Positions 16,257 through 24,102 of a stretch of 64,000 nucleotides of DNA are shown here, piece after piece. The first letter of the stretch is position 1, and the number at the start of each line of letters is the position of its first letter. The position numbers and the translations under genes were made by a program. The stretch lies in the NCBI GenBank assembly GCA_900768125.1, contig CAAGBS010000027.1, forward strand, positions 1-64,000, read 5' to 3'. The stretch comes from Oscillospiraceae bacterium. Its GTDB lineage: Bacteria > Bacillota > Clostridia > Oscillospirales > Ruminococcaceae. Under the pieces are notes generated by a model. The model saw nothing but the letters and a program-made list of their open reading frames with translations, made no database searches and was not told the origin of the DNA.

Positions 16257-17147
16257 ATGGAAAACAGATATTGCGTGAGCACCAGGGGTCTCACGAAGAA
16301 ATACAGCAAATTCACGCTCGGCGCGCTTGACCTGGATATCCCGGAGGGATTCTCCACTGCGCTCATCGGCGCAAACGGCGCGGGAAAGACTACGCTTATC
16401 GACATACTCTGCGGGGTAATTCACCGCACCGATGGCGAGGTAACCTATTTCGGCGGCGAAAAGGACATCTCAGACCCGGCGCTTCGGGAGCGGATAGGCT
16501 ACTGCGCCAGCAATGCGTTTTTCCCGCTGGGATTCACGGCGAAGGATATAGCAGTCTCGATGGAGACGGCATACAGGAGCTTTGACCGCGCGAAATTCGC
16601 CGAACTTTGCGAAAAATTCGAGGTGGACAGCGAGCACACGAAAAAGCCACGCCCCATGCACAAGCAGTCGGACGGCAACCGCATGCGCACCTGCCTTGCT
16701 TCCGTTTTCGCGCGGGAGACTGAACTGCTGGTGCTCGACGAGCCGGGAAGCTCCCTTGACCCGCTGATGCGCGACAGGCTCTGCGACCGTATGCGCGATT
16801 ATCTTGACGAGGGGGACGGGAAGAAGTCGATAATCTTTTCGACCCACAATATCGCCGACATGGAGAACGCCGCCGACTACGCCGTTTTCATGGATAAGGG
16901 GCACGTCATCGAGCAGGGATTCATTGAGGAACTGAAAGAGAAGTACATAGTCGTAAGCGGCGATTCCGAGGGCTGGGAGCAGGCGAAGCCGCTGCTGATG
17001 AGCGGAAGTCACAACCGCACCACGTTTGAGGGTCTCGCGCTTTCGGAGAACGCACGGGCGCTCGCTGAAACGGGTGCCGAGTATGCTGCGCCGAGTTTGC
17101 AGCAGCTAAGCGTTGGTCTTCTGAAATACGCGGAGGAACACAGATGA
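16257..17147 (+). CDS. ABC transporter ATP-binding protein with altered signature motif
   Basis: This is a 296-residue ATPase of the YtrB/CcmA-like exporter type. Walker A GANGAGKTT, Walker B LLVLDEP, D-loop SSLDP and switch His in FSTHN are intact. The signature, normally LSGGQ or LSKGM, reads KQSDGNRMRT here, which is a marked departure. Like other drug-type ATPases it has a C-terminal extension (about 220-296). It is preceded by GGGGG at the right distance, and its end overlaps the next permease gene by 4 bp. It should energise the two permeases that follow, possibly exporting a peptide or wall-active compound. Confidence 0.88.
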   Translation: MENRYCVSTRGLTKKYSKFTLGALDLDIPEGFSTALIGANGAGKTTLIDILCGVIHRTDGEVTYFGGEKDISDPALRERIGYCASNAFFPLGFTAKDIAVSMETAYRSFDRAKFAELCEKFEVDSEHTKKPRPMHKQSDGNRMRTCLASVFARETELLVLDEPGSSLDPLMRDRLCDRMRDYLDEGDGKKSIIFSTHNIADMENAADYAVFMDKGHVIEQGFIEELKEKYIVVSGDSEGWEQAKPLLMSGSHNRTTFEGLALSENARALAETGAEYAAPSLQQLSVGLLKYAEEHR

Positions 17148-17830
17148 AAAAATATATCCAGTCTTTCCGGCTGTTTTTCGGGAGCGCTCAGATAAGGTCG
17201 CTGGTGATATATTCGGCTGTTATCATAGGCGTAACAACTCTGTGCGGACTTACTGCGTTTTTCCCGGTGAACGATTTCCTTATCGGCTTCGGGCAGGGCG
17301 TTTCCTCTATGCTGGGGGCGATTTGCGCGATTTTCGGGCTGATATTCCTTAACGCGACCTATCAGTATCTTTCGCCGGCGATTCCGGGGCATAAGTACTT
17401 TGCCTCGCTGCCGGACGGGGCGAAGCATTTCCGGCGCGCAATTGCCGTTGGGAACGCGGTGGGAATAGTTGTCGGGCTGGCGCTTATCTCGCTGATAAGC
17501 ATAGTCTATGCGTTACTCGGCGTGGATATGGGCATTGTGCTGTTTTCATCGGCGCTGCTTTTTGTCGAAACCGGAGTGTGTGACCTGACGGGCTACATAA
17601 GAAACAACACTGCGCGGGTGCTTGCAATACTTGGCGTGACGTGCCTGTTCGGATTCTTTATGGGATTCACGGACGGCATGAATGAAGCGGACGGCATTTC
17701 TGCTGCACAAATGTGTATGAATAATCCAGTGATGACTGCGTCTGTGATCGGCGTTTCAGCGGCGGTGTTCATTGCGGGGCTGATATATTCCCTCGCGATG
17801 GCGGAAAAGAAGTGGGGTGAATCAAGATGA
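17144..17830 (+). CDS. ABC-2 type permease subunit
   Basis: This 228-residue hydrophobic protein has about six predicted membrane segments and a short basic N-terminus. It contains the ATYQYLSPAIPGHKYFASLPDG stretch, which suits ABC-2 type subunits where a cytoplasmic loop couples to the ATPase. It overlaps the ATPase gene by 4 bp and the next permease gene by 4 bp (ATGA), so the three are made together. The transported substrate is unknown. Confidence 0.75.
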   Translation: MKKYIQSFRLFFGSAQIRSLVIYSAVIIGVTTLCGLTAFFPVNDFLIGFGQGVSSMLGAICAIFGLIFLNATYQYLSPAIPGHKYFASLPDGAKHFRRAIAVGNAVGIVVGLALISLISIVYALLGVDMGIVLFSSALLFVETGVCDLTGYIRNNTARVLAILGVTCLFGFFMGFTDGMNEADGISAAQMCMNNPVMTASVIGVSAAVFIAGLIYSLAMAEKKWGESR

Positions 17831-18501
17831 ATTGCCTGAAGCTGCTTTTCGGGCGGTATTTATCGCACAGGAAGATACTCGTGGGGACGGCGGCGTTTTT
17901 TGCGCTGATGATGGCTGTAGTGATATTGTTTCACGAAGAACCGGACGGTTCTCCTGACGATTACATCATGTGCAAGTTCAGTGCGCTGATGCCTGCGATG
18001 CTTGCGGCGATGCTGCCGACTATGTTCATGATTCAGGACACGGTGGGCAACCGCTTCATGCGTTCAGTCCCGTGTGCGAAAAGCCTTTATATGCGGGGCA
18101 TTCCGGCATACTCTACGCTTGTGCCGCTGGGGTGGTCGGTTCTGACGAACGTGGTTTATGCGGCGTTTATCCTTATCACCGGGCGTGATATCTGCAATAT
18201 TTCTGACATGCTGGTGCTGTCAGCTATTTTCGGAGCAGTGTTCTCGCTGGTATGCTGCCTGGCCCTCAGCCTGCGATTCGGTGCCGCATTCTTCGTGATG
18301 TTCTATTTGCCGTTTATGCTGACGCTTTTCATCGGGGGAAACGGACTGAGTATGTTCGGGCTGCCACTCTGGGTTTCGCTGCTGATATACTGCGGAAGCT
18401 TCCTTGCGGCGTTCGCGGCGGGGCTTGTCATATCCGGTCTGGCTTACACCAAGGGTAATTTCAGGGAAAATACGAATGCGCAGATAAATGGGTGTAACTA
18501 A
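17827..18501 (+). CDS. ABC-2 type permease subunit
   Basis: This is the second membrane subunit of the first GntR-ABC operon: 224 residues with about six hydrophobic segments. It has an FMRSVPCAKSLYMRG loop that resembles the coupling loop of its neighbour, so the pair may be a permease heterodimer. It starts in an ATGA overlap with the preceding gene. It is the last gene of the operon; the transcript can run to the terminator at 18655. Confidence 0.75.
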   Translation: MNCLKLLFGRYLSHRKILVGTAAFFALMMAVVILFHEEPDGSPDDYIMCKFSALMPAMLAAMLPTMFMIQDTVGNRFMRSVPCAKSLYMRGIPAYSTLVPLGWSVLTNVVYAAFILITGRDICNISDMLVLSAIFGAVFSLVCCLALSLRFGAAFFVMFYLPFMLTLFIGGNGLSMFGLPLWVSLLIYCGSFLAAFAAGLVISGLAYTKGNFRENTNAQINGCN

Positions 18502-18654
18502 ATAAATGCGAAACTATCACGCAGATTTCACAAAAATTTCACGTGGTGTTCACTTATGTGGGGTATACTAGATTATACGATGAATGCGATATGATGATCG
18601 CTCATCTTCTGATTTCGACACCGTTCATTTTCATATAATTACCAACCAAACCAG

Positions 18655-18694
18655 CACTAAACCCCTGCGAGAGATCGCGGGGGTTTAGTGTTTG
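18655..18694 (+). terminator. Terminator after the first GntR-ABC operon
   Basis: A 16-bp stem with one G-U pair (18655-18670 with 18675-18690) and a GAGA loop is followed by TTTGTT. Confidence 0.9.
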
Positions 18695-18766
18695 TTCGGT
18701 TATTTTCGTAGTGCAGTCCGTAGGTCTGCGCTTTTTTATTTTTAGAGAATTATTTCAAAAATACTA

Positions 18767-18795
18767 TTGACAAATATAGTTTTGCGTGTTATAAT
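18767..18795 (+). promoter_or_regulatory. Promoter of the second GntR-ABC operon
   Basis: A fully consensus TTGACA (18767-18772) and TATAAT (18790-18795) are spaced by 17 nt. It should be a strong promoter unless blocked, and an inverted repeat begins on its last base. Confidence 0.88.
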
Positions 18796-18823
18796 AACTG
18801 TACCAACACAAATAATACAGTTA
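18795..18823. promoter_or_regulatory. Inverted repeat at the transcription start, probable GntR operator
   Basis: TAACTGTA (18795-18802) and TACAGTTA (18816-18823) are perfect 8-bp arms separated by 13 bp, starting at the end of the -10 box. A dimeric YtrA-type GntR protein bound here would block initiation of its own operon. Confidence 0.6.
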
Positions 18824-18856
18824 ACACACGATAGTACAGCGAAAGGAGGATTCGGA

Positions 18857-19240
18857 ATGCTTAATATCAGGCTGGAGGGAAAGCTCCCGATATACGAGCA
18901 GCTTTTCAACGGGATATCAAGGCTGATCTCATCGGGAGGAATGAAGCCGGACGAGCGGCTTCCCGCCGTGCGCGAGGTCGCAAAGCAGTTCGGCATAAAT
19001 CCGAACACGGTGCAGAAAGCCTATGCGCAGCTTGAACAGTCAGGGCTGATCTATTCCATTCCGGCAAAGGGCAGCTATGTTTCCGGAGCGGAGGACGCAG
19101 CCCGGGCGGTCAGGGACGAGGCTGTCCGCAGGGCTGAAAGGGAGCTTCGCAGCGCGTTCAGCGCGGGGGTCAGCCTTGCGGAGATTAATTCGCTCGCAGA
19201 GAGTATCTGGAGCGAGGGGAGGAACGGTGATAGAATATGA
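18857..19240 (+). CDS. GntR-family regulator, YtrA subfamily
   Basis: This is a 127-residue winged-helix regulator, similar in layout to the one at 15434. The DNA-binding part covers about residues 5-75 (LPIYEQLFNGISRLI, LPAVREVAKQFGINPNTVQKAY, wing KGSYVSG). A short helical tail completes it. ATG 18857 follows GAAAGGAGGA. It is the first gene of a three-gene operon and overlaps the ATPase start by 4 bp. It probably represses the operon through the repeat at 18795-18823. Confidence 0.88.
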   Translation: MLNIRLEGKLPIYEQLFNGISRLISSGGMKPDERLPAVREVAKQFGINPNTVQKAYAQLEQSGLIYSIPAKGSYVSGAEDAARAVRDEAVRRAERELRSAFSAGVSLAEINSLAESIWSEGRNGDRI

Positions 19241-20142
19241 TCGAGGTAAAAAATGCAGTAATGCGGTTCGAGGATAAGAACGCCCTTGACGGGGTATCCC
19301 TGACGATACCAGAGGGCTGCGCCTACGGACTGCTCGGTTCCAACGGAGCGGGCAAATCCACTCTGCTGCGGGCGCTGTCGGGAATCTACAGGCTGAGCGG
19401 CGGGGAGCTTTCCATAGACGGCGAGCCGGTGTACGACAACGCGAAGATGAAAGAGCGCGTGTTCTTCATCAATGATGAGACCGTGCAGTTCAACGCTATG
19501 ACCCTCACGGAGATGAAGCAGTACTACAAGAGTTTTTACAGCACGTTTTCCGAGGAACTGTGGCAGAAACTTTACAGGGCGGTCGAACTCCCGATGAAAA
19601 AGCGGCTGAACACATTCTCAAAGGGCATGAAGCGGCAGGCGGCTGTCATCTGCGGGATAGCCTGCAGAACTCCGTACCTGTTCCTGGACGAGGCGTTTGA
19701 CGGACTTGACCCGACAATGCGCCTGATTGTAAAACAGATGCTGATAGACGCGATGATGGATTCCAGCCTCACGGTGATATTCAGTTCGCACAACCTCGGT
19801 GAGATAGACGAATTCTGCGACCGCGTGGGGCTTCTCCATGCCGGAAAGGTAGTTTTCGACAGGGAACTTGACAGCGTGAAGGGAAATGTTTTCAAGATAC
19901 AGACTTCATTCGACCTACCGGTGACAAAGGAACAGCTTTCCGCGGACGGCGTGGATATCCTCCACATCGAGGAAAACGGCAGCGTAATGCACATCATCGC
20001 CCGGGGCGACCGCGAAAAGGTTCGCGCGGCGGTGGAGAAGCATTCCCCGAAGCTGTACGATGAAATCCCGCTGTCACTGGAGGAGATATTTATTTACGAA
20101 ATGGAGGTGCTCGGCTATGACAGCTCAAAACTCGGCAAATAA
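19237..20142 (+). CDS. ABC transporter ATP-binding protein
   Basis: This 301-residue ATPase of the YtrB/CcmA-like type has Walker A GSNGAGKST, signature FSKGMKRQAAV (the common LSKGM variant), Walker B YLFLDEA, D-loop DGLDP and switch His in SSHN. Walker B ends in EA instead of EP, keeping the catalytic Glu. A C-terminal domain (about 215-301) may sense or regulate. It overlaps gntR by 4 bp, and the permease gene starts inside its 3' end, so the three genes are tightly coupled. Confidence 0.9.
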   Translation: MIEVKNAVMRFEDKNALDGVSLTIPEGCAYGLLGSNGAGKSTLLRALSGIYRLSGGELSIDGEPVYDNAKMKERVFFINDETVQFNAMTLTEMKQYYKSFYSTFSEELWQKLYRAVELPMKKRLNTFSKGMKRQAAVICGIACRTPYLFLDEAFDGLDPTMRLIVKQMLIDAMMDSSLTVIFSSHNLGEIDEFCDRVGLLHAGKVVFDRELDSVKGNVFKIQTSFDLPVTKEQLSADGVDILHIEENGSVMHIIARGDREKVRAAVEKHSPKLYDEIPLSLEEIFIYEMEVLGYDSSKLGK

Positions 20143-22513
20143 GAGCGTTTTCTATAAATTCCTGCCATACTATCTGAATAAGGTAAAGTACCTCAGACCG
20201 CAGCTTATCATGAGCATTATTTTCAGCGTGCTGAGTTACCCGGTGTTCATAGTGCTGGGCAACATAGGCTGCGTGCTGGAAGCTGATTGTCAACGCCTGA
20301 CGGGGCTTTACGACGGAGTTGTCAGCAACGCTACCAATGAGCAGTACGCGATGTATATTGCGGCGCGGGATAAGATCGACCTGTGGAGTTCTTTCTTGAT
20401 AGCTGAGGTACTCATAGGCGCGCTCTGTCTGGCGGGGCTGTTCGTTTTCACATTCGTGACTACTCTGCGCAGCTTCCGCTACCTCTATAATAAGTCGGTG
20501 GTGGATATGGATATGTCCCTGCCGGTCGACCACAACACGCGGTTCTTCGGCGACCTCGCGGCGGTGTTCACGGTGAATATCCTGCCGCACCTCGTTGCGA
20601 TAATTCTTGGGCAGATACTTCTGCAGTTCGGGGATTACAGTGCGTTCGACACTCAGGGAGATACCCAGGCGATAGTTGAAGCGATAATGGGTCCGATGGC
20701 GTTCACGGGACTTTTCATGTGCGTAATGGAGATAGCGATAACGCTGCTGCTGATATCTTTCTGCGGCAGACTTGCGGAGGCGTGCGTTTACCCGATACTC
20801 ATCAACTTCGCGATACCGGTCATTCATCTGATGACGATAAACCTCGTTGAAAGCGGAGTGTACGGCGCTGTGCTTTACCCCTCGGCGATATCCACGGCTG
20901 CGGGTTCGGCGTATCCGATAACCGCTTCCTCTCCGCTGGGCATGATGATAATGACGCTTTATTCGATGATGTCCATTAGCTGCAAGGGCAGCGTCAGCGA
21001 CTGCGGACCGATTTTCCGTCCGGAGTTCGGCATTCCCGCCCTGCTGGTGACGCTTGCGTGCCTCGCCGGTGCTTACTTCCTGATAAAATACCGCCGTGCG
21101 GAGCGCGTTGGTATGCCCTACGTCTATAAGGGAATGGGACTTGTTATCCCTGGTATCGTGATTTTCGCGATAACCGTTCCGGTGTCCTATTTCATTTCCA
21201 TCAACGTGCGCGGGCAGGAAGACACGATGGATTACTACAGCTTCACGCAGAACAATATTCCCGGTATGATAATCGGCACGATAATCAGCACGTTCATTCT
21301 GTATATCATCATGGAGCTTATCAGCGGGCGGAATTTCCGGAAGTTCGGGCTTTCCGTGGCGAAATGGGCGGGGACTCTCGCGGCGTGCGCGCTGATATGC
21401 TTCGGTCTGAATATGGCGAACGGCTTCGGCGCGGCGTATTACGTCCCGAACCCGGACAGGGTGGCTTCGGCTTCCATGTCCTACTATAACTCAGATTCTT
21501 TCGGCGACCGCACGGCAGGCCTTACCAAGAATCAGTTCATGATCAAGGGAATGAGCGGAGATGATATTCTTCAGACTATCAGGGAAGTTCACGACGAGAT
21601 CCCCAAGAACAACGGCGACGGGGCGAGCGACGGGAAATATGTGAGCTTCTACTATGTGATGAAAGACGGGACTCAGCTGGAGCGCAGCTATTCCGTCAGC
21701 AGCGAGCTTTTCGGGGAGATACGCCGGAAGATGGTGACCCCGGAGGGCTGGTATTCCTCATTATTCTCGCTGGACGAGAAGGAACTGCTCAACGAGGGTT
21801 ACAGCATCAACAATATATGGCTGAACAATACCGTTAATGTCGGAAGCAACAAGCTTCTTGACGCTATCTGGCAGGACTGCCAGAAGATAAACGTTGATTT
21901 CATCGAGAATGAACCCAGCTGGAAATATGCCGACCTTTACTACGATTTCAGGAAAGAGGTCAATCAGAAGTCCATGGGTTCTTCGATGAGAGTCTACGAC
22001 TGGATGGAGAATACCATCGCTTACCTTGAAAGCATTGATATATATGTCAGCGCACAGTTCACCGGCGAGGGCTTCTACACTGCGTTTATCCTGAAAAATG
22101 TGGACAGCCTTGCCGACTGCGAACTGTTCGGTCAGTCCGAGGGGTATTCCTACTCTGAGATGAATCGCATTATGAGCCGCGAGGAATATGGTCAGAACGA
22201 TTACGACCTGGAGTTCAGCTATGGCAGGACAACGGCGTCAGCCCCGGAACTCAACAGGCTTATAGAAGTCTGCGGGTCGTTTGATTATTACTCTTACAGT
22301 TCAGACCGCGACACCTACACTATCCTGCTTTACAAGGCATATGACCTCACGGATTACGCGGCGAACTACCAGAAATTGGATCCCGTCCACCTTGTGGTTC
22401 CTCCGGAATACAACGACCAGGCGGAAGCGCTTATGCAGAGCTGTCTGGTTCAGGAGTATATCCCCGAGGATACGGCTACGGCTGAGGCTGAAAGCACGTA
22501 CAGCGTGGCGTGA
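20117..22513 (+). CDS. Large ABC-2 type permease with extracytoplasmic domain
   Basis: This 798-residue membrane protein has hydrophobic segments clustered in about residues 30-450, including SFRYLYNKSVVDMDMSLPVD, a typical coupling-loop type stretch. A long soluble C-terminal part follows (about 460-798), probably outside the membrane. It pairs with the ATPase of the same operon. ATG 20117 was chosen because GGAGGTGC lies about 8 nt upstream; it sits inside the 3' end of the ATPase gene. The large domain could bind a substrate or an antimicrobial compound. That is inference from its size and from the YtrA-type regulator. Confidence 0.75.
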   Translation: MTAQNSANKSVFYKFLPYYLNKVKYLRPQLIMSIIFSVLSYPVFIVLGNIGCVLEADCQRLTGLYDGVVSNATNEQYAMYIAARDKIDLWSSFLIAEVLIGALCLAGLFVFTFVTTLRSFRYLYNKSVVDMDMSLPVDHNTRFFGDLAAVFTVNILPHLVAIILGQILLQFGDYSAFDTQGDTQAIVEAIMGPMAFTGLFMCVMEIAITLLLISFCGRLAEACVYPILINFAIPVIHLMTINLVESGVYGAVLYPSAISTAAGSAYPITASSPLGMMIMTLYSMMSISCKGSVSDCGPIFRPEFGIPALLVTLACLAGAYFLIKYRRAERVGMPYVYKGMGLVIPGIVIFAITVPVSYFISINVRGQEDTMDYYSFTQNNIPGMIIGTIISTFILYIIMELISGRNFRKFGLSVAKWAGTLAACALICFGLNMANGFGAAYYVPNPDRVASASMSYYNSDSFGDRTAGLTKNQFMIKGMSGDDILQTIREVHDEIPKNNGDGASDGKYVSFYYVMKDGTQLERSYSVSSELFGEIRRKMVTPEGWYSSLFSLDEKELLNEGYSINNIWLNNTVNVGSNKLLDAIWQDCQKINVDFIENEPSWKYADLYYDFRKEVNQKSMGSSMRVYDWMENTIAYLESIDIYVSAQFTGEGFYTAFILKNVDSLADCELFGQSEGYSYSEMNRIMSREEYGQNDYDLEFSYGRTTASAPELNRLIEVCGSFDYYSYSSDRDTYTILLYKAYDLTDYAANYQKLDPVHLVVPPEYNDQAEALMQSCLVQEYIPEDTATAEAESTYSVA

Positions 22514-22544
22514 ATAACACGATAACCGATCTTCCCCCAATATA

Positions 22545-22590
22545 AATCAAATCCCCGGCTTTTTGATGGAGCCGGGGATTTGATTTTTTA
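22545..22590 (+). terminator. Terminator of the second GntR-ABC operon
   Basis: A perfect 16-bp stem (22545-22560 with 22570-22585) with a 9-nt loop is followed by TTTTA. It isolates the ABC operon from the motility operon. Confidence 0.93.
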
Positions 22591-22764
22591 TACAATTTTT
22601 GGCATACAATTTTTGTAGAAAATGTAACGTCTGTTTTGTAACCTATGCACAAAAAATGACCAAAAAATGACAAAATAAACAGAAAGTTATCATTTTTGCT
22701 CGGATTTTTTAATTGATTAGTACCACCATTCAACAGCGCGTAAAAAAATATCATGAAAAAGTTG

Positions 22765-22793
22765 TTGCAATATATTGTGAAATGGTGTATAAT
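22765..22793 (+). promoter_or_regulatory. Vegetative promoter of the fla/che operon
   Basis: TTGCAA (22765-22770) and TATAAT (22788-22793) are spaced by 17 nt, 71 bp before flgB. A sigma-A-like promoter at the head of the early flagellar operon fits Firmicute practice, where sigma-28 is a product of the operon. Confidence 0.8.
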
Positions 22794-22863
22794 TATAATA
22801 CGAATAGCTATAGGGTGTGGTATGCCATTTTGTGGAATTTACCCGTGACAGAGAGGAAAATAT

Positions 22864-23229
22864 ATGGCACTTTTTGATACAAATGCATTCAGGGTATCTG
22901 AGCAGGGACTGTCAGTTCTCTGGCAGAAACAGCAGATAATCGCAGAAAATATCGCTAACGCAGACACGCCTGACTATAACTGCAAATACCTTGATTTTGC
23001 AGGCGTTCTCAGGGACAAGCTCCGCAGCAACGGTACCGTCGATACTGAGATAGACCTCGTTCAGCGGCTGTTCATCGACCGCATGACAGACGACCAGGCG
23101 GACGGCAACAACGTAGACAACGATGTCCAGCAGGGCGAACTTGCAAAGGCTCAGATACAGTATGAAGCGATAATGAACTCCATGAACGGCAATTTTGCCA
23201 GAGTCAGGTCGGCTATGTCAACGAAGTAA
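22864..23229 (+). CDS. flgB: Flagellar basal-body rod protein FlgB
   Basis: FlgB is a proximal rod subunit that crosses the periplasm or wall space. The 121-residue product has the rod/hook family N-terminal signature QQIIAENIANADTPDYNCKYLDF (about residues 24-46) and a C-terminal helix with NSMNGNFARVRSAM. There is no signal peptide; it is exported by the flagellar type III system. It is the first gene of the motility operon, 12 bp before flgC. Confidence 0.94.
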   Translation: MALFDTNAFRVSEQGLSVLWQKQQIIAENIANADTPDYNCKYLDFAGVLRDKLRSNGTVDTEIDLVQRLFIDRMTDDQADGNNVDNDVQQGELAKAQIQYEAIMNSMNGNFARVRSAMSTK

Positions 23230-23241
23230 CAGGGGGTACGT

Positions 23242-23700
23242 ATGGCATTCTTAAGTTCTCTCAATATTCCGCTTTCCGGTATGACCGCAGAGCGGTTCAG
23301 GCTTGATATCATCTCGCAGAACATCAACAACGCCGACAATGTGGCTTCCACTCCCGAGGACGCTTACAAGCGCCAGATGGTGGTCTTCGGCGAGAGCAAG
23401 TCCTTCAAGAAGCTGTTTTTTGAAAAGCTGAACTCCGGCGAGATAGCTTCCTTCAACTATGTGAAGTACAAAGGCGTTGAGGCTAAGGCGGTCGTTGACG
23501 ACCAGACTGCCGCAGAGCCGGTCTACGACCCGACCCACCCGCTGGCTGACGAGCGCGGCTACATCTACGAATCCAACGTTGACGTTGCCACCGAGCGGCT
23601 TGACGCGATGGAAGCTGAGAACATGTTCTCAGCGAATATGGCGGTGTTCGAAGTGGTGAAGTCCATGGCTTCCAAGGCGCTCACACTCGGCAAGGGCTGA
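23242..23700 (+). CDS. flgC: Flagellar basal-body rod protein FlgC
   Basis: FlgC is a second proximal rod subunit. The 152-residue product shows the N-terminal family block LSGMTAERFRLDIISQNINNADN and the C-terminal NMAVFEVVKSMASKALTLGKG helix. It carries the charged central part typical of FlgC (DPTHPLADERGYIYESNVDV). It lies in the usual flgB-flgC-fliE order with short gaps. Confidence 0.95.
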   Translation: MAFLSSLNIPLSGMTAERFRLDIISQNINNADNVASTPEDAYKRQMVVFGESKSFKKLFFEKLNSGEIASFNYVKYKGVEAKAVVDDQTAAEPVYDPTHPLADERGYIYESNVDVATERLDAMEAENMFSANMAVFEVVKSMASKALTLGKG

Positions 23701-23720
23701 TATTCGAAAGGACGATATAA

Positions 23721-24050
23721 ATGGTTGACTTTACGACAATGAACGCGCTCACACGCATGAAGCCGATGGAGGCCATGACCCCCATGGGCGGGGACCCCAA
23801 GAAAAAGACCTATGCGGTGGACGCGGACGAGGCTTCTTTCCTCGATATATTCAAAGGTATGGTTGATAATGTAGTCGAGACAAACGAACAGGTGGACCGC
23901 GACGCGATAGACCTCATGCTCGGAAACATCGACGACATTGCGCAGGTGCAGTCCAACATCACCAAGGCGGGCATTGCAGTTGATCTGCTCGTTACCGTGA
24001 AGAACGAGGCGCTCAGCGCATACAACACGATCATCAATATGCAGGTATGA
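23721..24050 (+). CDS. fliE: Flagellar hook-basal body complex protein FliE
   Basis: FliE links the MS ring to the rod and is one of the first exported subunits. The product is 109 residues, the expected size, with the conserved SFLDIFKGMVDNVVETNEQVDRDAIDLMLG region and a C-terminal helix ending in VKNEALSAYNTIINMQV. It is placed between flgC and fliF as in other Firmicutes. Confidence 0.93.
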   Translation: MVDFTTMNALTRMKPMEAMTPMGGDPKKKTYAVDADEASFLDIFKGMVDNVVETNEQVDRDAIDLMLGNIDDIAQVQSNITKAGIAVDLLVTVKNEALSAYNTIINMQV

Positions 24051-24102
24051 TGACCGTTCAGCTGCCGGAATGGCGGCATAAAACTTCGGAGGACGTTCTT
24101 GA

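Larger units (their letters stand above)
18502..18856 (+). other. Intergenic region with terminator, promoter and operator
   Basis: These 355 bases hold no convincing gene. The first half (18502-18650) has TATACT-like sequences without a -35 partner and two tiny ORFs without ribosome-binding sites, including a hydrophobic 15-codon one near 18589. A strong terminator follows (18655-18694), then the promoter and inverted repeat of the second GntR operon. Confidence 0.5.
22514..22863 (+). other. AT-rich region before the motility operon
   Basis: This 350-bp region has no gene. It contains the terminator at 22545-22590, direct repeats ATACAATTTTT (22590-22600 and 22604-22614) and AAAAAATGAC (22651-22660 and 22662-22671), then the fla/che promoter at 22765. 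The repeats could be regulator sites. I found no cyclic-di-GMP riboswitch core. Confidence 0.5.

Noticed and set aside
22514..22863. Cyclic di-GMP riboswitch before the motility operon
   Set aside because: I looked for the GEMM core because a cyclase is nearby, but the conserved aptamer blocks are not there.
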